Source: FEB-7 sp963698265 (lineage in GTDB: Bacteria > Pseudomonadota > Gammaproteobacteria > Burkholderiales > Usitatibacteraceae). From it: DNA of 64,000 nucleotides. The notes beneath the pieces were generated by a model. That model was not told the origin of the DNA, did not search any database, and saw nothing but the letters and a program-made list of their open reading frames with translations. Numbering within the stretch: the first letter of the stretch is position 1; each line of letters begins with the position of its first letter. Positions 14,845 to 25,296 of the stretch are shown one piece after another. The DNA is taken from positions 434,001 through 498,000 of the forward strand of contig CAVOQC010000001.1 in assembly GCA_963698265.1 (NCBI GenBank), written 5' to 3'. The position numbers and the translations under genes are program-made.

Positions 14845-17688
14845 ATGGACCACATCCGAATTCGCGGCGCTCGCACGCATAACCTCAGGAACGTGCACCT
14901 CGACATCCCTCGCGAGCGGCTCGTGGTGATAACGGGCCTTTCCGGATCCGGGAAGTCGTCGCTCGCCTTCGACACCCTGTACGCGGAGGGGCAGCGGCGA
15001 TACGTGGAGTCCCTTTCGGCCTACGCCCGGCAGTTCCTCCAGCTCATGGAGAAGCCGGACGTGGACCTGATCGAGGGCCTGTCGCCCGCCATCGCCATCG
15101 AGCAGAAGGCGACTTCCCACAACCCGCGCTCCACGGTGGGGACGGTGACGGAGATCCACGATTACCTGCGCCTGCTGTTCGCGCGCGTCGGGGAGCCGCA
15201 TTGCCCGGAACATGCCCTCGCCCTGTCCGCGCAAAGCGTCTCGCAGATGGTCGACCACGTGCTCGCGTTGCCGGAGGGAACGCGCGTCATGGTCCTCGCG
15301 CCGCTCGTCGTTGGCCGCAAGGGCGAGCAGGCCGAGCTCTTCGAGGAACTGCGCTCGCAGGGATTTGTCCGGCTTCGCATCAACGGCGAAGTCCACGAGA
15401 TCGACAGGCTGCCGCGCCTCGAGCGCAACCGCAAGCACACGGTCGAGATCGTCGTGGACCGCCTCAAGGTGCAGGCCGACACCAAGCAGCGGCTGGCGGA
15501 GTCGTTCGAGACGGCCTTGCGCCATGCCGACGGACGCGCCCTCGCCGTCGAGATGGATTCGGGAACGGAACACCTCTTCTCCGCCAAGTTCGCCTGCCCG
15601 ATGTGCAGCTATTCCTTGCGGGAGCTGGAGCCCCGGCTCTTTTCATTCAACAACCCGATGGGCGCGTGCCCGCGCTGCGACGGCCTGGGCCAGGTGACTT
15701 TTTTCGATCCCAAGCGCGTCGTGGCCTTCCCGCACCTGTCGCTCGCGGGCGGCGCCATCCGGGGCTGGGACCGGCGAAACCAGTTCTACTTCTCGATGCT
15801 CGCCTCGCTGGCGCAGCACTTCCGGTTCGAAGTGGAAACCCCGTTCGAGAACCTTCCCGAGCGTGCCCAGGCCGTCGTGCTCGAGGGTTCGGGCGAGGAG
15901 AAGATCGCCTTTCGTTACCCCGGCGAGCGCGGCAAGTCGGCGGTGCGCGAGCACGCTTTCGAGGGAATCCTGCCGAACCTCGAACGCCGCTTCCGCGAGA
16001 CGGATTCGGCGGCGGTAAGGGAGGAGCTCACCAAGTACCTGAACAACCGCGCCTGCCCCGATTGCGGCGGCGCGCGGCTGCGCGCGGAAGCCCGGCATGT
16101 CCTCGTGGCGGGCCGCTCGATCGAGGAAATCTCCGCGATGCCCCTGAAGGACGCCCAGCCCTTCTTCGACGGGCTGGAGCTCGCCGGCAGCCGGCAGGCG
16201 ATCGCGGAAAAGATTCTTCGCGAGATCGCCAACCGCATCCGCTTCCTGAACGACGTGGGCCTTGAATACCTCTCCCTCACGCGTTCCGCGGATTCCCTCT
16301 CCGGCGGCGAGGCGCAGCGCATCCGCCTCGCGAGCCAGATCGGCTCCGGGCTCACCGGCGTGATGTACGTCCTGGACGAACCCTCCATAGGCCTTCACCA
16401 GCGCGACAACGCGAGGCTCATCGGCACGCTCAAGCGCCTGCGGGACCTGGGAAACTCGGTGATCGTGGTGGAGCACGACGAGGAGGCCATCCACGCGGCC
16501 GACTACGTGGTCGACATGGGACCGGGCGCAGGCGAGCACGGCGGCGAAGTCGTCGCGCAGGGCACGCCCGCGGAAATCGAGCGCAATCCGTCTTCGCTCA
16601 CCGGCCAGTACCTCTCGGGGCGCCGCATGATCGCGCTGCCGGCGCGGCGCCACCGCCGCGACGCGCGCAAGGTCCTTCGGGTCGTCGGTGCCCGCGGCAA
16701 CAACCTGAAGGACGTGAGCGTCGACATTCCCGTCGGGCTTTTCGTCTGCGTGACGGGGGTGTCCGGCTCGGGCAAGTCGACGCTCATCAACGACACGATT
16801 TACGCCTCCGCGGCAAGGCATCTCTACGGCGCCTCGACGGAACCCGCCGAGCACGAGGCCATCGAGGGGCTGGACCACTTCGACAAGGTGATCAACGTCG
16901 ATCAGAGTCCCATAGGACGAACGCCGCGATCCAATCCGGCCACCTACACGGGACTTTTCACCCCCATCCGCGACCTCTTCGCAGGCACGCCCGAGTCGAG
17001 GGCGCGCGGCTACGGCCCGGGGCGTTTCTCGTTCAACGTGAAGGGGGGGCGGTGCGAGGCGTGCCAGGGCGACGGAGTGATCAAGGTGGAAATGCACTTC
17101 CTCCCCGATGTTTACGTGACCTGCGACGGTTGCCATGGCAAGCGCTACAACCGGGAGACCCTCGAGATACGCTACCGCGGGCGCAGCATCTGCGAGGTGC
17201 TCGACATGACCGTGGAAGCGGCGCTGGAGCTCTTTTCGGCGGTCCCTGCCATAGCGAGAAAGCTGCAGACCCTGATGGAGGTAGGGCTCGGGTACGTGCG
17301 GCTCGGACAGAGCGCGACGACGCTTTCCGGGGGCGAGGCGCAGCGCGTGAAGCTCGCCCTGGAGCTCTCCAAGCGCGATACCGGCAGGACGCTCTTCATC
17401 CTCGACGAACCGACGACGGGCCTGCATTTCCACGACATAGACCTGCTGCTGCGGGTCCTGCACCGGTTGCGCGACCATGGCAACACCGTCGTCGTGATCG
17501 AGCACAACCTGGACGTCATCAAGACGGCGGACTGGGTGATCGATCTCGGGCCCGAAGGAGGCGATGGCGGCGGAACCGTCATCGCACAGGGCACGCCGGA
17601 GGATGTCGCCAACGCCCGGGAGAGCTTCACCGGGCGTTTCCTGGCACACATGCTGGCGCAGGCCGGAAGGCGCAAGGCAACGGCCTGA
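14845..17688 (+). CDS. uvrA: Excinuclease ABC subunit A
   Basis: UvrA is the damage-sensing ABC ATPase of nucleotide excision repair. The 947 residues contain two ABC modules: Walker A GLSGSGKSS and GVSGSGKST, and signature LSGGEAQR in each half. Zinc-binding segments CPMC...CPRC, CPDCGG and CEAC...CDGC are present. The length and start MDHIRIRGARTHNLRNV match the family. No strong Shine-Dalgarno sequence precedes the ATG. The stop overlaps the next start as TGATG, so the glycerate kinase is translationally coupled. Confidence 0.98.
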   Translation: MDHIRIRGARTHNLRNVHLDIPRERLVVITGLSGSGKSSLAFDTLYAEGQRRYVESLSAYARQFLQLMEKPDVDLIEGLSPAIAIEQKATSHNPRSTVGTVTEIHDYLRLLFARVGEPHCPEHALALSAQSVSQMVDHVLALPEGTRVMVLAPLVVGRKGEQAELFEELRSQGFVRLRINGEVHEIDRLPRLERNRKHTVEIVVDRLKVQADTKQRLAESFETALRHADGRALAVEMDSGTEHLFSAKFACPMCSYSLRELEPRLFSFNNPMGACPRCDGLGQVTFFDPKRVVAFPHLSLAGGAIRGWDRRNQFYFSMLASLAQHFRFEVETPFENLPERAQAVVLEGSGEEKIAFRYPGERGKSAVREHAFEGILPNLERRFRETDSAAVREELTKYLNNRACPDCGGARLRAEARHVLVAGRSIEEISAMPLKDAQPFFDGLELAGSRQAIAEKILREIANRIRFLNDVGLEYLSLTRSADSLSGGEAQRIRLASQIGSGLTGVMYVLDEPSIGLHQRDNARLIGTLKRLRDLGNSVIVVEHDEEAIHAADYVVDMGPGAGEHGGEVVAQGTPAEIERNPSSLTGQYLSGRRMIALPARRHRRDARKVLRVVGARGNNLKDVSVDIPVGLFVCVTGVSGSGKSTLINDTIYASAARHLYGASTEPAEHEAIEGLDHFDKVINVDQSPIGRTPRSNPATYTGLFTPIRDLFAGTPESRARGYGPGRFSFNVKGGRCEACQGDGVIKVEMHFLPDVYVTCDGCHGKRYNRETLEIRYRGRSICEVLDMTVEAALELFSAVPAIARKLQTLMEVGLGYVRLGQSATTLSGGEAQRVKLALELSKRDTGRTLFILDEPTTGLHFHDIDLLLRVLHRLRDHGNTVVVIEHNLDVIKTADWVIDLGPEGGDGGGTVIAQGTPEDVANARESFTGRFLAHMLAQAGRRKATA

Positions 17689-18959
17689 TGAGCCCCCGGG
17701 AGCTTCTCTTCGGCAGCTTCCAGGCCGCCCTCGCCGCGGCCGACCCCCTCGTGATCGTTCCGGATCACCTGCCCTCCCCGCCAGCGGGGAAGACGCTCGT
17801 GGTGGGCGCGGGCAAGGCCGCCGCCTCCATGGCGGCGGCGGTGGAGGCGAACTGGCCCGGCGGCAGCCCGATCGAGGGCGTCGTCATCACGCGCTACGGA
17901 CACGACGTACCGACGCAGCGCATCCGCGTCATTGAAGCCGGGCACCCGGTGCCGGACGAGGCCGGCGAGGCGGCGGCGAGGGAAACGCTCGAGCGAGCTG
18001 CGGCGCTCGACACGGAAGACCTGCTGCTCGTGCTGGTTTCGGGCGGCGGCTCCAGCCTGCTGTCGTTGCCGGTCGATGGCGTAGGGATGGCCGACCTCAA
18101 GGAAGTCACGCGCGAACTCCTCGCGAGCGGTGCTCCGATCCAGGAGATGAACACGATCCGCAAGCATCTTTCCGTCATCCAGGGAGGGCGCCTTGCGGCA
18201 GCCACCCGCGCGCGGGTGCTCGCGCTGGTGATATCGGACGTGCCGGGGGACGACCCTACCCACATCGGATCGGGGCCGTGTTCCCCCGATCCCACCACCT
18301 ACGCGGAGGCGATCGCGATACTCGAGCGCCATGGCGTGACGGCTCCCGCATCGGTGGCCGCGCACCTGGCCGACGGAATGGCCGGGAAGGTGGAGGAAAC
18401 GCCCAAGCCTGGCGACCGGGCGTTCGACCGTACCGAGGTCCGCGTCATCGCCACTGCGCACGCATGCCTCATGAGGGCAGCGGCATTCGTGCAGCACCGC
18501 GGCATCACCCCGATGGTGCTGGGGGACTCGGTGACAGGCGAGTCGAGAGAGGTCGCGAAGGTGCACGCCGCCATCGCGCGCCAGATGCGCCGGCATTCGC
18601 ATCCGTTCCGCCCCCCCGTAGCGGTGATCTCCGGAGGCGAAACCACCGTGACCGTTCGCGGATCGGGAAGGGGCGGCCGATGCAGCGAATTCCTGCTCTC
18701 CCTCGCGCTCGAACTCGACGGCCTGGAGCACGCGTGGGCGCTCGCGGCCGATACCGACGGAATCGACGGCGCCGAGTCGAACGCGGGGGCGATCGTGGCG
18801 CCGGACACGCTCGCCCGCGCGCGGTCCGAGGGGCTGGACGCGAAGCGGATGCTTGCGAACAACGACGGGTTCGGCTTTTTCGCAGCGATTGGCGACCTGG
18901 TGGTCACCGGCCCGACCCGCACGAACGTGAACGACTACCGGATCGTGCTCGTCCTGTAG
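17688..18959 (+). CDS. Glycerate 2-kinase (GK-II, MOFRL / DUF4147 family)
   Basis: This 423-residue protein belongs to the class II glycerate kinase family, often annotated TtuD or hydroxypyruvate reductase. It should make 2-phosphoglycerate from glycerate and ATP. Visible family features are VVGAGKAAASM near the start, LVSGGGSSLL, the NTIRKHLSVIQGGRLA segment, VISDVPGDDP and IGSGP. The C-terminal MOFRL domain has GRGGRCSEFLLSLAL and ADTDGIDG. The start overlaps the uvrA stop by one base. A bidirectional terminator begins 16 bases after the stop. No other glycerate-pathway gene is nearby, so its pairing with uvrA appears accidental. Confidence 0.9.
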   Translation: MSPRELLFGSFQAALAAADPLVIVPDHLPSPPAGKTLVVGAGKAAASMAAAVEANWPGGSPIEGVVITRYGHDVPTQRIRVIEAGHPVPDEAGEAAARETLERAAALDTEDLLLVLVSGGGSSLLSLPVDGVGMADLKEVTRELLASGAPIQEMNTIRKHLSVIQGGRLAAATRARVLALVISDVPGDDPTHIGSGPCSPDPTTYAEAIAILERHGVTAPASVAAHLADGMAGKVEETPKPGDRAFDRTEVRVIATAHACLMRAAAFVQHRGITPMVLGDSVTGESREVAKVHAAIARQMRRHSHPFRPPVAVISGGETTVTVRGSGRGGRCSEFLLSLALELDGLEHAWALAADTDGIDGAESNAGAIVAPDTLARARSEGLDAKRMLANNDGFGFFAAIGDLVVTGPTRTNVNDYRIVLVL

Positions 18960-18974
18960 GACGGAAACCATGAA

Positions 18975-19000
18975 AAAAGCCGGCCCGCAGGCCGGCTTTT
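18975..19000. terminator. Bidirectional intrinsic terminator
   Basis: AAAAGCCGGCC at 18975-18985 pairs perfectly with GGCCGGCTTTT at 18990-19000 around a 4-base loop. The flanking A and T runs give a U-tract in both directions. It closes the uvrA-glycerate kinase transcript (plus) and the ribosomal alpha operon ending with rplQ (minus). Confidence 0.93.
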
Positions 19001-19019
19001 CCGCTCTCCCGAGCGCTCT

Positions 19020-19418
19020 TCAGGCTGCCTTCTCTTCCTTCGGCGCGGTTTCCTTCGGCTCCGGACGGTCCATCAGTTCGACCAGCGCCATCGGCGCATT
19101 GTCGCCCTGCCGGAAGCCCCACTTGAGGATGCGAAGGTATCCCCCGTTGCGGCTCTTGTACCTGGGGCCAAGCTCGTCGAAGAGCTTCACGACCGTGTCG
19201 CGGTCGCGAAGGCGGTTGAAGGCGAGACGCTTGTTGGCAAGCGTGGGGTTCTTGCCGAGCGTGATGATGGGCTCGGCCACCCTGCGCAGCTCCTTCGCCT
19301 TGGGAAGGGTCGTGCGGATCGCCTCGTGCTTCAGGAGCGAGACGGTCATGTTGCGCAGCATCGCGAGGCGATGGCTGCTGGTCTTGTTGAGCTTGCGAAG
19401 CCCGTGACGGTGGCGCAT
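19020..19418 (-). CDS. rplQ: 50S ribosomal protein L17
   Basis: L17 binds 23S rRNA near the exit tunnel. The 132 residues begin with the conserved MRHRHGLRKLNKTSSHRLAM and continue with LLKHEAIRTTLPKAKELR. A Pro/Glu/Lys tail gives the normal length. It is the last gene of the alpha operon, 90 bases after rpoA and followed by the bidirectional terminator. Confidence 0.98.
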   Translation of the reverse strand: MRHRHGLRKLNKTSSHRLAMLRNMTVSLLKHEAIRTTLPKAKELRRVAEPIITLGKNPTLANKRLAFNRLRDRDTVVKLFDELGPRYKSRNGGYLRILKWGFRQGDNAPMALVELMDRPEPKETAPKEEKAA

Positions 19419-19508
19419 GTCGGTAACCTTTCCGGTTCTCTTGGCCTGTGCGGCCTTGTTGTCGTTATGGGTTTGAAAACCCCGGCGCGCCGGGGCGGCT
19501 TCGGGGTC

Positions 19509-20486
19509 CTACTTCGTGAGCCCCGCGACAGGCCAGTTTTCGAGCTTCATGCCGAGCGTGAGGCCCTTGGATGCGAGCACTTCCTTGATCTCGTTGAGCG
19601 ATTTCCGGCCCAGGTTCGGGGTCTTCAGCAGCTCGTTTTCGGTCCGCTGGATCAGGTCGCCGATGTAGTAGATGTTCTCGGCCTTCAGGCAGTTGGCCGA
19701 CCGCACGGTGAGCTCCAGGTCGTCCACGGGCTGCAGGAGAATGGGGTCGACCTGCGGCTGGGCGCTTTCGATGCGCTCCTCGCTCGTGGACTGCAGCGAC
19801 GCGAACACCGAAAGCTGGTCCACGAGCACGCTCGCGGCATAGCGAACCGCTTCCTCGGGCTCGATCACGCCATTGGTCTCGATGTCGATCACCAGGCGGT
19901 CGAGGTCGGTGCGCTGCTCGACGCGGGCGCTCTCCACCTGGTAGCTCACGCGACGGACCGGGCTGAAGGAGGCATCGAGCAGGATCGCCCCGATGGCTCG
20001 CGTGTCCTCCGTCCGGCGCGAGGTCGCGGGCACGTATCCCCGCCCCTTCTCGACCTTCACGGTCATCTCGAGCTTTCCGCCCTGCGTGATATGCGCGATG
20101 ACGTGGTCCTGGTTGATGATCTCGAGGTCGTGGGTCGTCTCTATGTCGGCGGCGGTGACAGGGCCGGGCTTGTCCTTCTTGAGCTTCAGGCTCACCTCGC
20201 CGCGGCCGTGCAGCTTCATCACGATGCCCTTGAGGTTCAAGAGCACGTCCACCACGTCCTCCTGCACGCCTTCAATGGTCGAATACTCGTGGAGAACGCC
20301 CGCGATCTTCACCTCCGTGGCCGCGTACCCCGGCATGGAGGACAGCAGGATCCGGCGAAGGGCGTTGCCGAGCGTGTGCCCGTAGCCGCGCTCGAATGGC
20401 TCCATTACCACCTTGGCGTGCGTGGGGGAGAGGTTCTGCACGTCGATGATGCGGGGCTTCAGAAAATTCGTGGCGTTGCTTTGCAT
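19509..20486 (-). CDS. rpoA: RNA polymerase alpha subunit
   Basis: Alpha nucleates RNA polymerase assembly and contacts UP elements and activators. The 325 residues contain the N-terminal dimerisation domain, with FERGYGHTLGNALRRILLSS at about residues 33-52. The C-terminal helix-hairpin-helix domain includes the ELTVRSANCLKAE and NLGRKSLNEIKEVL segments that bind DNA. It is part of the alpha operon between rpsD and rplQ. Confidence 0.99.
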   Translation of the reverse strand: MQSNATNFLKPRIIDVQNLSPTHAKVVMEPFERGYGHTLGNALRRILLSSMPGYAATEVKIAGVLHEYSTIEGVQEDVVDVLLNLKGIVMKLHGRGEVSLKLKKDKPGPVTAADIETTHDLEIINQDHVIAHITQGGKLEMTVKVEKGRGYVPATSRRTEDTRAIGAILLDASFSPVRRVSYQVESARVEQRTDLDRLVIDIETNGVIEPEEAVRYAASVLVDQLSVFASLQSTSEERIESAQPQVDPILLQPVDDLELTVRSANCLKAENIYYIGDLIQRTENELLKTPNLGRKSLNEIKEVLASKGLTLGMKLENWPVAGLTK

Positions 20487-20550
20487 GCGTGGGGCCTCTG
20501 CCAGTGTCGGTTGAGGGAGCGAGCCGGCTGCCGTTTTGCTCGGGCAGCGA

Positions 20551-21171
20551 TTACTTGGAGTAAAGCTCGACCACCAGCTGTTCGTTTACGTCGGAGGCGA
20601 TCTCCGACCGGTCGGGCACGCTCTTGAAAACGCCCTTGAAATTCTTGGAATCCACCTCGACCCAGCTCGGAAAGCCGTTCTGCTCGGCGAAGTCGAGCGA
20701 GCTCTTGATGCGAAGCTGCGCACGGGACTTCTCGCGAACCGCCACGGTGTCGGCGGCGCGGAGCAGGTAGGAGGGAATGTTCACGGACTTGCCGTTCACC
20801 TCGATCGACTTGTGCGAGACGAGCTGGCGGGCCTCGGCGCGCGTGGAGGCGAATCCCATGCGGTAGACGACGTTGTCCAGCCGGCTCTCGAGGAGTTGAA
20901 GCAGCCTCTCTCCAGTGGCGCCTTTCTTGTGCGCCGCCTTCTCGAAGTAGTTGCGGAACTGGCGCTCGAGAACGCCGTAGATGCGGCGAATCTTCTGCTT
21001 CTCGCGCAACTGGTGGCCGTACTCCGACACGCGCGTCATCTTCGCGCCATGCTGGCCGGGACGGACGTCGAGCTTGCACTTGGTGTCGAGGCCGCGGCGG
21101 GCGCTCTTGAGGAACAGGTCGGTGCCCTCGCGTCGGGCGAGTTTGCACTTGGGGCCGGTATAGCGTGCCAT
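20551..21171 (-). CDS. rpsD: 30S ribosomal protein S4
   Basis: S4 is a primary 16S rRNA binder that starts assembly of the 30S body. In E. coli it also represses its operon. The 206 residues begin MARYTGPKCKLARREGTDLFL and include the S4 RNA-binding domain (RLDNVVYRMGFASTRAEARQLVSH) and the usual VELYSK end. There is no zinc-binding cysteine cluster, so it is the C-minus form. Confidence 0.99.
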   Translation of the reverse strand: MARYTGPKCKLARREGTDLFLKSARRGLDTKCKLDVRPGQHGAKMTRVSEYGHQLREKQKIRRIYGVLERQFRNYFEKAAHKKGATGERLLQLLESRLDNVVYRMGFASTRAEARQLVSHKSIEVNGKSVNIPSYLLRAADTVAVREKSRAQLRIKSSLDFAEQNGFPSWVEVDSKNFKGVFKSVPDRSEIASDVNEQLVVELYSK

Positions 21172-21207
21172 GGTGTATTCCTGTGGTCTCTTCGTTCTCG
21201 CCTGCCG

Positions 21208-21600
21208 TTACATCCGGCGGCGCTTCGGCGGGCGGCAGCCGTTGTGCGGCACCGGCGTCACATCGGCGATGGAAAGGATCTTGAGGCCGAGGGCGTTGAG
21301 CGCGCGAACCGCGGACTCGCGGCCGGGCCCCGGTCCCTTGATGCGGACCTCGAGGTTCTTCACACCGCACTCCTGGGCGGCGCGACCAGCGGACTCCGCC
21401 GCCACCTGCGCAGCGAACGGCGTGGACTTGCGCGAGCCCTTGAAGCCCGCTCCGCCCGAGGTGGCCCAGGACAGGGCATTGCCTTGGCGGTCGGTGATCG
21501 TGATGATCGTGTTGTTGAAGGAGGCGTGGATGTGCGCGATGCCCTCGGACACGTTCTTCTTCGCCTTCTTGCGTACTCGCGTGGCGGCGGGTTTAGCCAT
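21208..21600 (-). CDS. rpsK: 30S ribosomal protein S11
   Basis: S11 sits on the 30S platform near the Shine-Dalgarno helix. The 130 residues carry IAHIHASFNNTIITITDRQGN, GFKGSRKSTPFAAQ and the C-terminal PHNGCRPPKRRRM. The length is typical. It lies 29 bases after rpsM and 36 bases before rpsD. Confidence 0.99.
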   Translation of the reverse strand: MAKPAATRVRKKAKKNVSEGIAHIHASFNNTIITITDRQGNALSWATSGGAGFKGSRKSTPFAAQVAAESAGRAAQECGVKNLEVRIKGPGPGRESAVRALNALGLKILSIADVTPVPHNGCRPPKRRRM

Positions 21601-21629
21601 TCTGTGTATTCCTCAACTCGTGATTGCGT

Positions 21630-22001
21630 TCAGGCGGCGGCCTTGGACAGGCGGACGGCCTTGCGCGGGCCCTTTCGGGTGCGGGCGTTGGTGCGCGTGC
21701 GCTGGCCACGGACGGGCAGGCCCTTCTTGTGCCGCACGCCCCGATAGCAGCCAAGGTCCATGAGGCGCTTGATGTTCATGGAGTTCTCGCGGCGAAGGTC
21801 GCCTTCCACGGCGAAGCGCGTCACCTGCTCCCGAAGCTTGTCCATCTCGCCGTCGGTGAGATCCTTGATCTTGGCGGACTGTTTCACGCCGGCCGCGTCG
21901 CAGATGAGGCGCGCGCGCGCGCGGCCAATTCCGAAGATCGCCGTGAGCGCGATCGATGCGTGCTGGTGGTTCGCGATGTTGATGCCGGCAATACGGGCCA
22001 T
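21630..22001 (-). CDS. rpsM: 30S ribosomal protein S13
   Basis: S13 lies at the head of the 30S subunit and contacts tRNA and the 50S bridge. The 123 residues begin MARIAGINI, include IFGIGRARARLIC and the loop GCYRGVRHKKGLPVRGQRT, and end in a basic tail. It is the first gene of the alpha operon proper, after rpmJ. Confidence 0.99.
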   Translation of the reverse strand: MARIAGINIANHQHASIALTAIFGIGRARARLICDAAGVKQSAKIKDLTDGEMDKLREQVTRFAVEGDLRRENSMNIKRLMDLGCYRGVRHKKGLPVRGQRTRTNARTRKGPRKAVRLSKAAA

Positions 22002-22038
22002 GGCTTTTCCTTGCGTTCGTTCTGGGCGGGCCGGTCGA

Positions 22039-22152
22039 TCAGCCCTGGCGCTGCTTGTGGCGCGGATCGGAGCAGATGACGCGCACGACGCGCTTGCGCC
22101 GCACGATCTTGCACTTGCGGCAGATCTTCTTCACCGAAGCTTGTACTCGCAT
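22039..22152 (-). CDS. rpmJ: 50S ribosomal protein L36 (zinc form)
   Basis: This 37-residue protein, MRVQASVKKICRKCK onward, completes the 23S rRNA core. Cys11, Cys14, Cys27 and His32 form the CxxC...C...H zinc ribbon, so this is the zinc-dependent form. It lies between infA, 10 bases upstream, and rpsM, 37 bases downstream, as in many proteobacteria. Confidence 0.97.
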   Translation of the reverse strand: MRVQASVKKICRKCKIVRRKRVVRVICSDPRHKQRQG

Positions 22153-22162
22153 CTTTATCTCC

Positions 22163-22381
22163 TTACTTCGCCCGGAAGGTTATCCGGGCCTTCGTCAAGT
22201 CGTACGGGGTCAGCTCAACGGTGACCTTGTCCCCCGGCAGGATCCGGATGTAGTGCATCCGCATCTTTCCCGAGATGTGCCCGAGGACGATGTGGCCGTT
22301 CTCGAGCTTCACCCGGAACATCGCGTTCGGGAGAGTCTCCACGATCTCTCCCTGCATCTGAATCGTCTCTTCCTTGGCCAT
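22163..22381 (-). CDS. infA: Translation initiation factor IF-1
   Basis: IF-1 binds the 30S A site during initiation. The 72 residues form an S1-type OB-fold: MAKEETIQMQGEIVETLPNA, then FRVKLENGHIVLGHISGKMR and RILPGDKVTVELTPYDL. The length is standard. It lies 12 bases after secY and 10 bases before rpmJ. Confidence 0.99.
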   Translation of the reverse strand: MAKEETIQMQGEIVETLPNAMFRVKLENGHIVLGHISGKMRMHYIRILPGDKVTVELTPYDLTKARITFRAK

Positions 22382-22393
22382 TCCCGCTATCCC

Positions 22394-23713
<1,320 letters not shown>

Positions 23714-23730
23714 GTCGCTCTTCCTTCCCG

Positions 23731-24165
23731 TCAGGCCGCGACCGAGCCGCCGGCGGCTTCGATGGCCGCCTTCGCACCCTTGGTGACGCCGACGCCATTG
23801 ACCTTCACGGCCTTCTCGAGCTTGCCGGCGAGGATGATCTTCGCGCGCTTGGCCGAACCGGCCACGAGGCCGGCCGCCTTGAGCGCCGCGAGGTCAATCG
23901 TGTCGACGGGGACCTTGCGCAGGTCGCCCAGGCGCACCTGCACGGCAGGCTCGATGGTCACGGCGACGAAGCCTCGCTTGGGCATGCGGCGCTGCAACGG
24001 CATCTGGCCGCCCTCGAATCCGACCTTGTGATAGCCGCCGGCACGCGATTTCTGTCCCTTGTGTCCCCGGCCCGCGGTCTTGCCAAGGCCTGAACCGATG
24101 CCGCGCCCGACACGGCGCCGGGCCTTCTTCGAACCCGCGGCGGGCTTGAGTGTATTGAGATCCAT
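23731..24165 (-). CDS. rplO: 50S ribosomal protein L15
   Basis: L15 stabilises the core of the 50S subunit. The 144 residues begin MDLNTLKPAAGSKKARRRVGRG with the conserved glycine/arginine-rich N-terminal tail (GRGHKGQKSRAGG). The C-terminal domain has VKVNGVGVTKGAKAAIEAAGG. It overlaps nothing and sits one base before the rpmD stop. Confidence 0.99.
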   Translation of the reverse strand: MDLNTLKPAAGSKKARRRVGRGIGSGLGKTAGRGHKGQKSRAGGYHKVGFEGGQMPLQRRMPKRGFVAVTIEPAVQVRLGDLRKVPVDTIDLAALKAAGLVAGSAKRAKIILAGKLEKAVKVNGVGVTKGAKAAIEAAGGSVAA

Positions 24166-24166
24166 C

Positions 24167-24352
24167 TCAGTCCTCGACTTTCACGAGATAGCTCACCTTG
24201 TTGATCATGCCGCGGATGGCCGGCGTGTCGGCGAGCTCGACGGTATGCCGGATCCGGCGAAGGCCGAGACCGCGAACGCAAGCCTTGTGGTCGCTCAGGG
24301 CGCCGCGAAGCCCCTTGACCTGGGTCACCTTGATTTTCCTGGGAGAAGTCAT
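24167..24352 (-). CDS. rpmD: 50S ribosomal protein L30
   Basis: L30 is a small 50S protein. The 61 residues beginning MTSPRKIKVTQVKG contain HKACVRGLGLRRIRHTVE and TPAIRGMINKVSYLVKV, matching the family length. An ATG five codons upstream overlaps the rpsE stop (TGATG), and initiation there with a 5-residue extension is possible. Confidence 0.97.
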   Translation of the reverse strand: MTSPRKIKVTQVKGLRGALSDHKACVRGLGLRRIRHTVELADTPAIRGMINKVSYLVKVED

Positions 24353-24366
24353 TTCGTGGTCTTTCA

Positions 24367-24876
24367 TCAGCCGACGATATCTTCGACCTTCTTGCCGCGC
24401 TTGGCCGCGATCTCGGAGGGGCGATGCTGCTGAAGGAGTCCGTCGAGGGTCGCGCGCACGACGTTGTAGGGGTTCGTGGAGCCGTGGCATTTCGCCGAAA
24501 TGTTGGTCACGCCCATCACTTCGAATACCGCGCGCATGGCGCCTCCGGCCTTGATGCCGTTGCCCTCCGCGGCGGGCTGCATGAGCACGCGCGTGGCACC
24601 GTGGCGGCCGAGTACCTTGTGGTGGATCGTCCCGGACTTCAGGGCCACCTTGACCATGTTGCGGCGGGCCTGCTCCATCGCCTTCTGGACAGCCACCGGC
24701 ACTTCGCGGGACTTGCCCTTGCCCATGCCGATCGAACCATCGCCGTCTCCCACCACCGTGAGCGCCGCGAAGCCGAGGATGCGGCCGCCCTTGACGACCT
24801 TCGTCACCCGGTTCACCGAGATCATCTTCTCCCGGAGGCCATCGCTGCGCTCGCCCTGCTGTTCGTATTTCGCCAT
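24367..24876 (-). CDS. rpsE: 30S ribosomal protein S5
   Basis: S5 contributes to decoding accuracy. The 169 residues include the dsRNA-binding fold with KMISVNRVTKVVKGGRILGFAALTVVGDGDG and the IGMGKGKSREVPVAVQKAME segment. The C-terminal domain has FEVMGVTNISAKCHGSTNPYN. The VVKGGR loop, where spectinomycin resistance arises, looks wild type. Confidence 0.99.
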   Translation of the reverse strand: MAKYEQQGERSDGLREKMISVNRVTKVVKGGRILGFAALTVVGDGDGSIGMGKGKSREVPVAVQKAMEQARRNMVKVALKSGTIHHKVLGRHGATRVLMQPAAEGNGIKAGGAMRAVFEVMGVTNISAKCHGSTNPYNVVRATLDGLLQQHRPSEIAAKRGKKVEDIVG

Positions 24877-24906
24877 GTCGGTTTCCTGTGTTCTCGCCTG
24901 GGCGGT

Positions 24907-25263
24907 CTAGAACTTCAGCCCGCCCTCGCGGGCAGCCTCGGCGAGCGCCTTCACTCGACCGTGGTAGCTGAAGCCGGCGCGGTCGAACGCGACCTCGGTG
25001 ACGCCCGCGGCCGTTGCCTTTTCCGCTATTCGCTTGCCCACGAGGGCCGCGGCTTCCTTGTTGCTTCCCTTCGGCTGCTTCGCCCGCACTTCCTTCTCGG
25101 CAGTCGAGGCCGATGCGAGGACCTTCGCTCCGTCCGCAGCCACTACCTGCGCGTAGATATGCAGGTTGGTGCGGTGCACCGTGAGGCGGACGGCTTCCTG
25201 GCGGCGGATGCGCACACGCGTCTTCGCGGCACGGCGCAGTCTCGAGGTCTTCTTGTCGTTCAT
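24907..25263 (-). CDS. rplR: 50S ribosomal protein L18
   Basis: L18 binds 5S rRNA together with L5 and L25. The 118 residues carry a basic N-terminus, RLTVHRTNLHIYAQVV, the VLASASTAEKEVR segment and VAFDRAGFSYHGRVKALAEAAREGGL. The length and position after rplF are standard. Confidence 0.99.
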   Translation of the reverse strand: MNDKKTSRLRRAAKTRVRIRRQEAVRLTVHRTNLHIYAQVVAADGAKVLASASTAEKEVRAKQPKGSNKEAAALVGKRIAEKATAAGVTEVAFDRAGFSYHGRVKALAEAAREGGLKF

Positions 25264-25296
25264 GATGGATATCTCCGTAGCAGCGCCAGGGCCGGC